DNA from: an uncultured Treponema sp.
GTDB taxonomy: Bacteria > Spirochaetota > Spirochaetia > Treponematales > Treponemataceae
Direction: 5' to 3'
Length of the DNA stretch: 37,250 nucleotides
Assembly (NCBI GenBank): GCA_945868875.1
Contig: CAMBMW010000005.1
Coordinates: 1 to 37,250 of the forward strand
The translations under genes and the position numbers were made by a program. Numbering within the stretch: the stretch's first letter is position 1; every line of letters begins with the position of its first letter. This document shows, piece by piece, positions 35,404 through 37,250 of this stretch. Below the pieces are notes generated by a model. That model was not told the DNA's origin. It did not search any database and saw only the letters and a list, made by a program, of their open reading frames with translations.

Positions 35404-35507
35404 GCATTAGGTGGGCGATAATAAATATATCGGGAACATTTTCCCCTCCCACCCATGTTCCCGAATGCCTGATGGGCAGGGCTCGGTAGATTCCGAGCCT
35501 TTTTTTA
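35404..35507 (+). ncRNA. Candidate structured small RNA with intrinsic terminator
   Basis: CGGGAACAT (35431-35439)/ATGTTCCCG (35455-35463) 9-bp stem with C-rich loop TTTCCCCTCCCACCC; possible GCATT/AATGC and GGTGGG/CCCACC pairings; terminator GGCTCGG-tagatt-CCGAGCC + T-tract. Confidence 0.6.
35480..35507 (+). terminator. Intrinsic terminator of the candidate sRNA (or of efp)
   Basis: GGCTCGG (35480-35486) / CCGAGCC (35493-35499) followed by a T-tract. Confidence 0.9.
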
Positions 35508-35598
35508 TTTTAAATCAATTTTTTTTCAAAAACACTTCCTAAAATCGTACAGTTAAGACCAATTTATTATAGAAATAAAAAAAATAAGAGGTGTTTAA

Positions 35599-36618
35599 AT
35601 GGAAAAAAATTATTTAGAAAAATGGGAAAAAATCGGATTGTCGAATAACTTTATATTCAATTGTGTTATGAGTGATAATCCAGATTTGTGCAAGAAACTT
35701 TTGGAAATATTATTGGATTGTAAAATCGATCACATTGAAAAACCTGTTTACGAAAATCAGTTTCAAACAAGTATTGGTTCTAAGGGAATTCGTTTTGATG
35801 TGTATGTGAAAGATGATAATAATGTTTATGATATTGAAATCCAGACAACTAAGGATAGGAATCTTCCAAAACGTTCAAGATATTATCAGTCGGTGATGGA
35901 TGTTTCAAATTTGAGCCCAGGTGATTCGTATAAAGAATTAAAAAAGAGTTATATTTTGTTTCTTTGTGTTTTTGATCCTTTTGGGCATAATCTGCCAGTG
36001 TATACTTTCGAGAACATTTGTAAAGAAGATTCACAAATATTCTTGAATGATCAGGCAATCAAAATCTTTTATAATGCAAAAGAATATGATAAAATGAAAA
36101 CAAAAGAGTTAAAAACTTTTTTCGAATATCTGGTGAAAAACGATATCAAATCAGATTTTACAGAACATCTTGATTCAAAAGTTCAGATAGCAAAAATGAA
36201 TAAAGATTATTGGAGGACATATATGACTTGGGAACAGGAATTAAAAATACAGGCAGAGATTCTCGGCGAGGAAATTGCAGAAGATATTGCTAAGGATATG
36301 GCTAAAGATATGGCGAAAGATATGGCCAAGGATATGGCAAAAGATATGGCAAAAGATATGGCTAAAGATTTGGCAAATAATATGGCGAAAGATATGGCTA
36401 AAGATTTGGCAAATAATATGGCGAAAGATATGGCAAATAATATCATCAAGGAAGCCTCTGAGAAAGCCTATGAACAGGGAATTGAAAAAGGAAAAGAAGA
36501 GAATTTGATTCAAACAGCCAAAAAATTTCTTGAAAAAGGAATCCCGATAGAAGTGATTTCTGAATGCACAAATATTCCATGTGAAAAAATAATGGAATTG
36601 AAATTAAAGCTTAGTTAA
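35599..36618 (+). CDS. Rpn/PD-(D/E)XK nuclease family putative transposase-like protein with (MAKD)n repeat region
   Basis: NNFIFNCVMSDNPDLCKKLLEILLDCKIDHIEKP; IRFDVYVKDDNNVYDIEIQTTKDRNLPKRSRYYQSVMDVSNLSPGDSYKELKKSYILFLCVFDPFG (PDDEXK_2/Rpn pattern); AYEQGIEKGKEENLIQTAKKFLEKGIPIEVISECTNI tail. Confidence 0.88.
   Translation: MEKNYLEKWEKIGLSNNFIFNCVMSDNPDLCKKLLEILLDCKIDHIEKPVYENQFQTSIGSKGIRFDVYVKDDNNVYDIEIQTTKDRNLPKRSRYYQSVMDVSNLSPGDSYKELKKSYILFLCVFDPFGHNLPVYTFENICKEDSQIFLNDQAIKIFYNAKEYDKMKTKELKTFFEYLVKNDIKSDFTEHLDSKVQIAKMNKDYWRTYMTWEQELKIQAEILGEEIAEDIAKDMAKDMAKDMAKDMAKDMAKDMAKDLANNMAKDMAKDLANNMAKDMANNIIKEASEKAYEQGIEKGKEENLIQTAKKFLEKGIPIEVISECTNIPCEKIMELKLKLS
36284..36440 (+). repeat. In-frame 12-bp tandem repeat (GATATGGCNAAR) with a perfect 36-bp duplication
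   Basis: 36361-36396 and 36397-36432 are identical (GCTAAAGATTTGGCAAATAATATGGCGAAAGATATG). Confidence 0.95.
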
Positions 36619-36726
36619 TTTTTTGTAAAGTAAAGTTAAAAAACAGACGATAAATTACTTACGCGGAATCTTGATAAGGAAAGAATACAAAAAATTAACT
36701 TTTTTGATTTTTTTTTATATTTTTTC

Positions 36727-36755
36727 TTGACTTCAGAATATTCTCGTGATAACAT
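36727..36755 (+). promoter_or_regulatory. Sigma70-type promoter for the terminal exported-protein gene
   Basis: TTGACT (36727-36732), 17-bp spacer, TGA-TAACAT extended -10 (36747-36755). Confidence 0.6.
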
Positions 36756-36826
36756 ACTGTTAAATGGTTTTGCGTAAAAAGTCGTTGACTTGTAAAGCCT
36801 ATAAAAAAAAAGGAGGATTTTTTCGA

Positions 36827-37250
36827 ATGAAAAAAATCGTTGGAATTTTAAGCGCAGCTGCTGTTTTGGCTGCTAGTGTATTTGCTGCTGATGTTTCAGC
36901 TAGTGTTGGTTTAAAATCAACACTTTTTGAATCTGATACAGCTGGAAAAGTTGTAGTATTGGATTCATTGAATAACAAACAAGATGCTGGTCATCTTACA
37001 CTTTTCAGCTTGCAGTATTCATCTGATGTTGCTGGTGGTGGTGTAAAATACTGGGGTAGTGGTGATACTGTAAAATTTGGTAAATTCAATGTATGGTTCA
37101 AACCAATGGAAGGACTTAAACTTTCTTTCTTGGATAATGAACTTGGTCTTTTTGGTGATAAATACAATGGTTGGGAAGCTAAAGATGTTGCCAAAGTAGG
37201 TGAAGGTTATGGTGTTGAATATTCTATCAGTGGTTTGACATTCAACTTGA
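36827..37250 (+). CDS. Exported, probably outer-membrane beta-barrel-type protein (truncated at window end)
   Basis: SD AGGAGG then ATG 36827: MKKIVGILSAAAVLAASVFAADVSASVGLKSTLFESDTAGKVVVLDS...; signal peptide and alternating strand-like pattern. Not in the ORF track because no stop is reached. Confidence 0.75.
   Translation, partial: MKKIVGILSAAAVLAASVFAADVSASVGLKSTLFESDTAGKVVVLDSLNNKQDAGHLTLFSLQYSSDVAGGGVKYWGSGDTVKFGKFNVWFKPMEGLKLSFLDNELGLFGDKYNGWEAKDVAKVGEGYGVEYSISGLTFNL

Noticed and set aside
35157-35456. Minus-strand 99-aa ORF overlapping efp and the sRNA
   Set aside because: Antisense to efp, no SD; start lies in the C-rich loop read in reverse.
35404-35507. Known housekeeping RNA (4.5S/SRP, 6S, tmRNA, RNase P)
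   Set aside because: No SRP GGAA-type apical loop, no tRNA-like ends, no 6S-like long helix with central bubble, and too short for RNase P. Kept as an unclassified candidate.
36207-36513. Minus-strand and +2-frame ORFs inside the MAKD repeat (FAISLAIS..., KIWLKIWQ...)
   Set aside because: Periodic peptides are the 12-bp repeat read in other frames; the main Rpn-like ORF explains the region.
36638-36703. AAAGTTAA...TTAACTTT inverted repeat after the Rpn-like gene as a terminator
   Set aside because: Short AT-only arms with a very long loop in an AT-rich region; not distinguishable from chance.
1-37250. CRISPR array, tRNA or rRNA genes, prophage or integrase genes
   Set aside because: No regularly spaced repeats, no cloverleaf-like sequence and no phage/integrase families noticed; the window is mostly ordinary chromosomal coding sequence.

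Overview
AT-rich bacterial chromosomal window, almost entirely coding and all convincing genes on the + strand. Gene content and order look like a spirochaete, probably Treponema; this is inference from family recognition and synteny, as no search was run. In order: RNB-family exoribonuclease; aspartokinase and dapB; a small membrane protein; a Na+-translocating decarboxylase operon (gamma, alpha, beta) whose alpha subunit has two biotinyl domains; a PadR - DUF1700/DUF4097-like - PspC operon; a 9-gene, about 13 kb carbohydrate-uptake-type locus with two solute-binding proteins, four permeases, an NHL/TPR protein, a Yip1-like protein and a DUF5696-like protein, but no ATPase; argH and a polar amino acid ABC transporter; rpsP-khpA-rimM-trmD-rplS followed by FliK-like(?), FlhB C-terminal-like, yraN and FlgM-like(?) genes; a hypothetical; earP and efp; a candidate structured sRNA; a PD-(D/E)XK/Rpn-like protein with a repetitive (MAKD)n tail; and the start of an exported protein running off the end. 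Items most worth a second look: (1) a candidate sRNA with a C-rich, anti-Shine-Dalgarno-like loop just after efp; (2) a G+C-rich, mini-hairpin-rich repeat upstream of rpsP with a shorter relative upstream of aspartokinase; (3) the ATPase-less two-SBP/four-permease DUF5696 locus; (4) a perfect 36-bp tandem duplication inside the MAKD-repeat gene; (5) tandem biotinyl domains sharing a 42-bp identical DNA stretch; (6) promoters placed so that transcripts would be leaderless (argH, earP, possibly the RNB gene); (7) EF-P with Arg at residue 32 next to EarP; (8) three consecutive perfect hairpins inside the padR operon.
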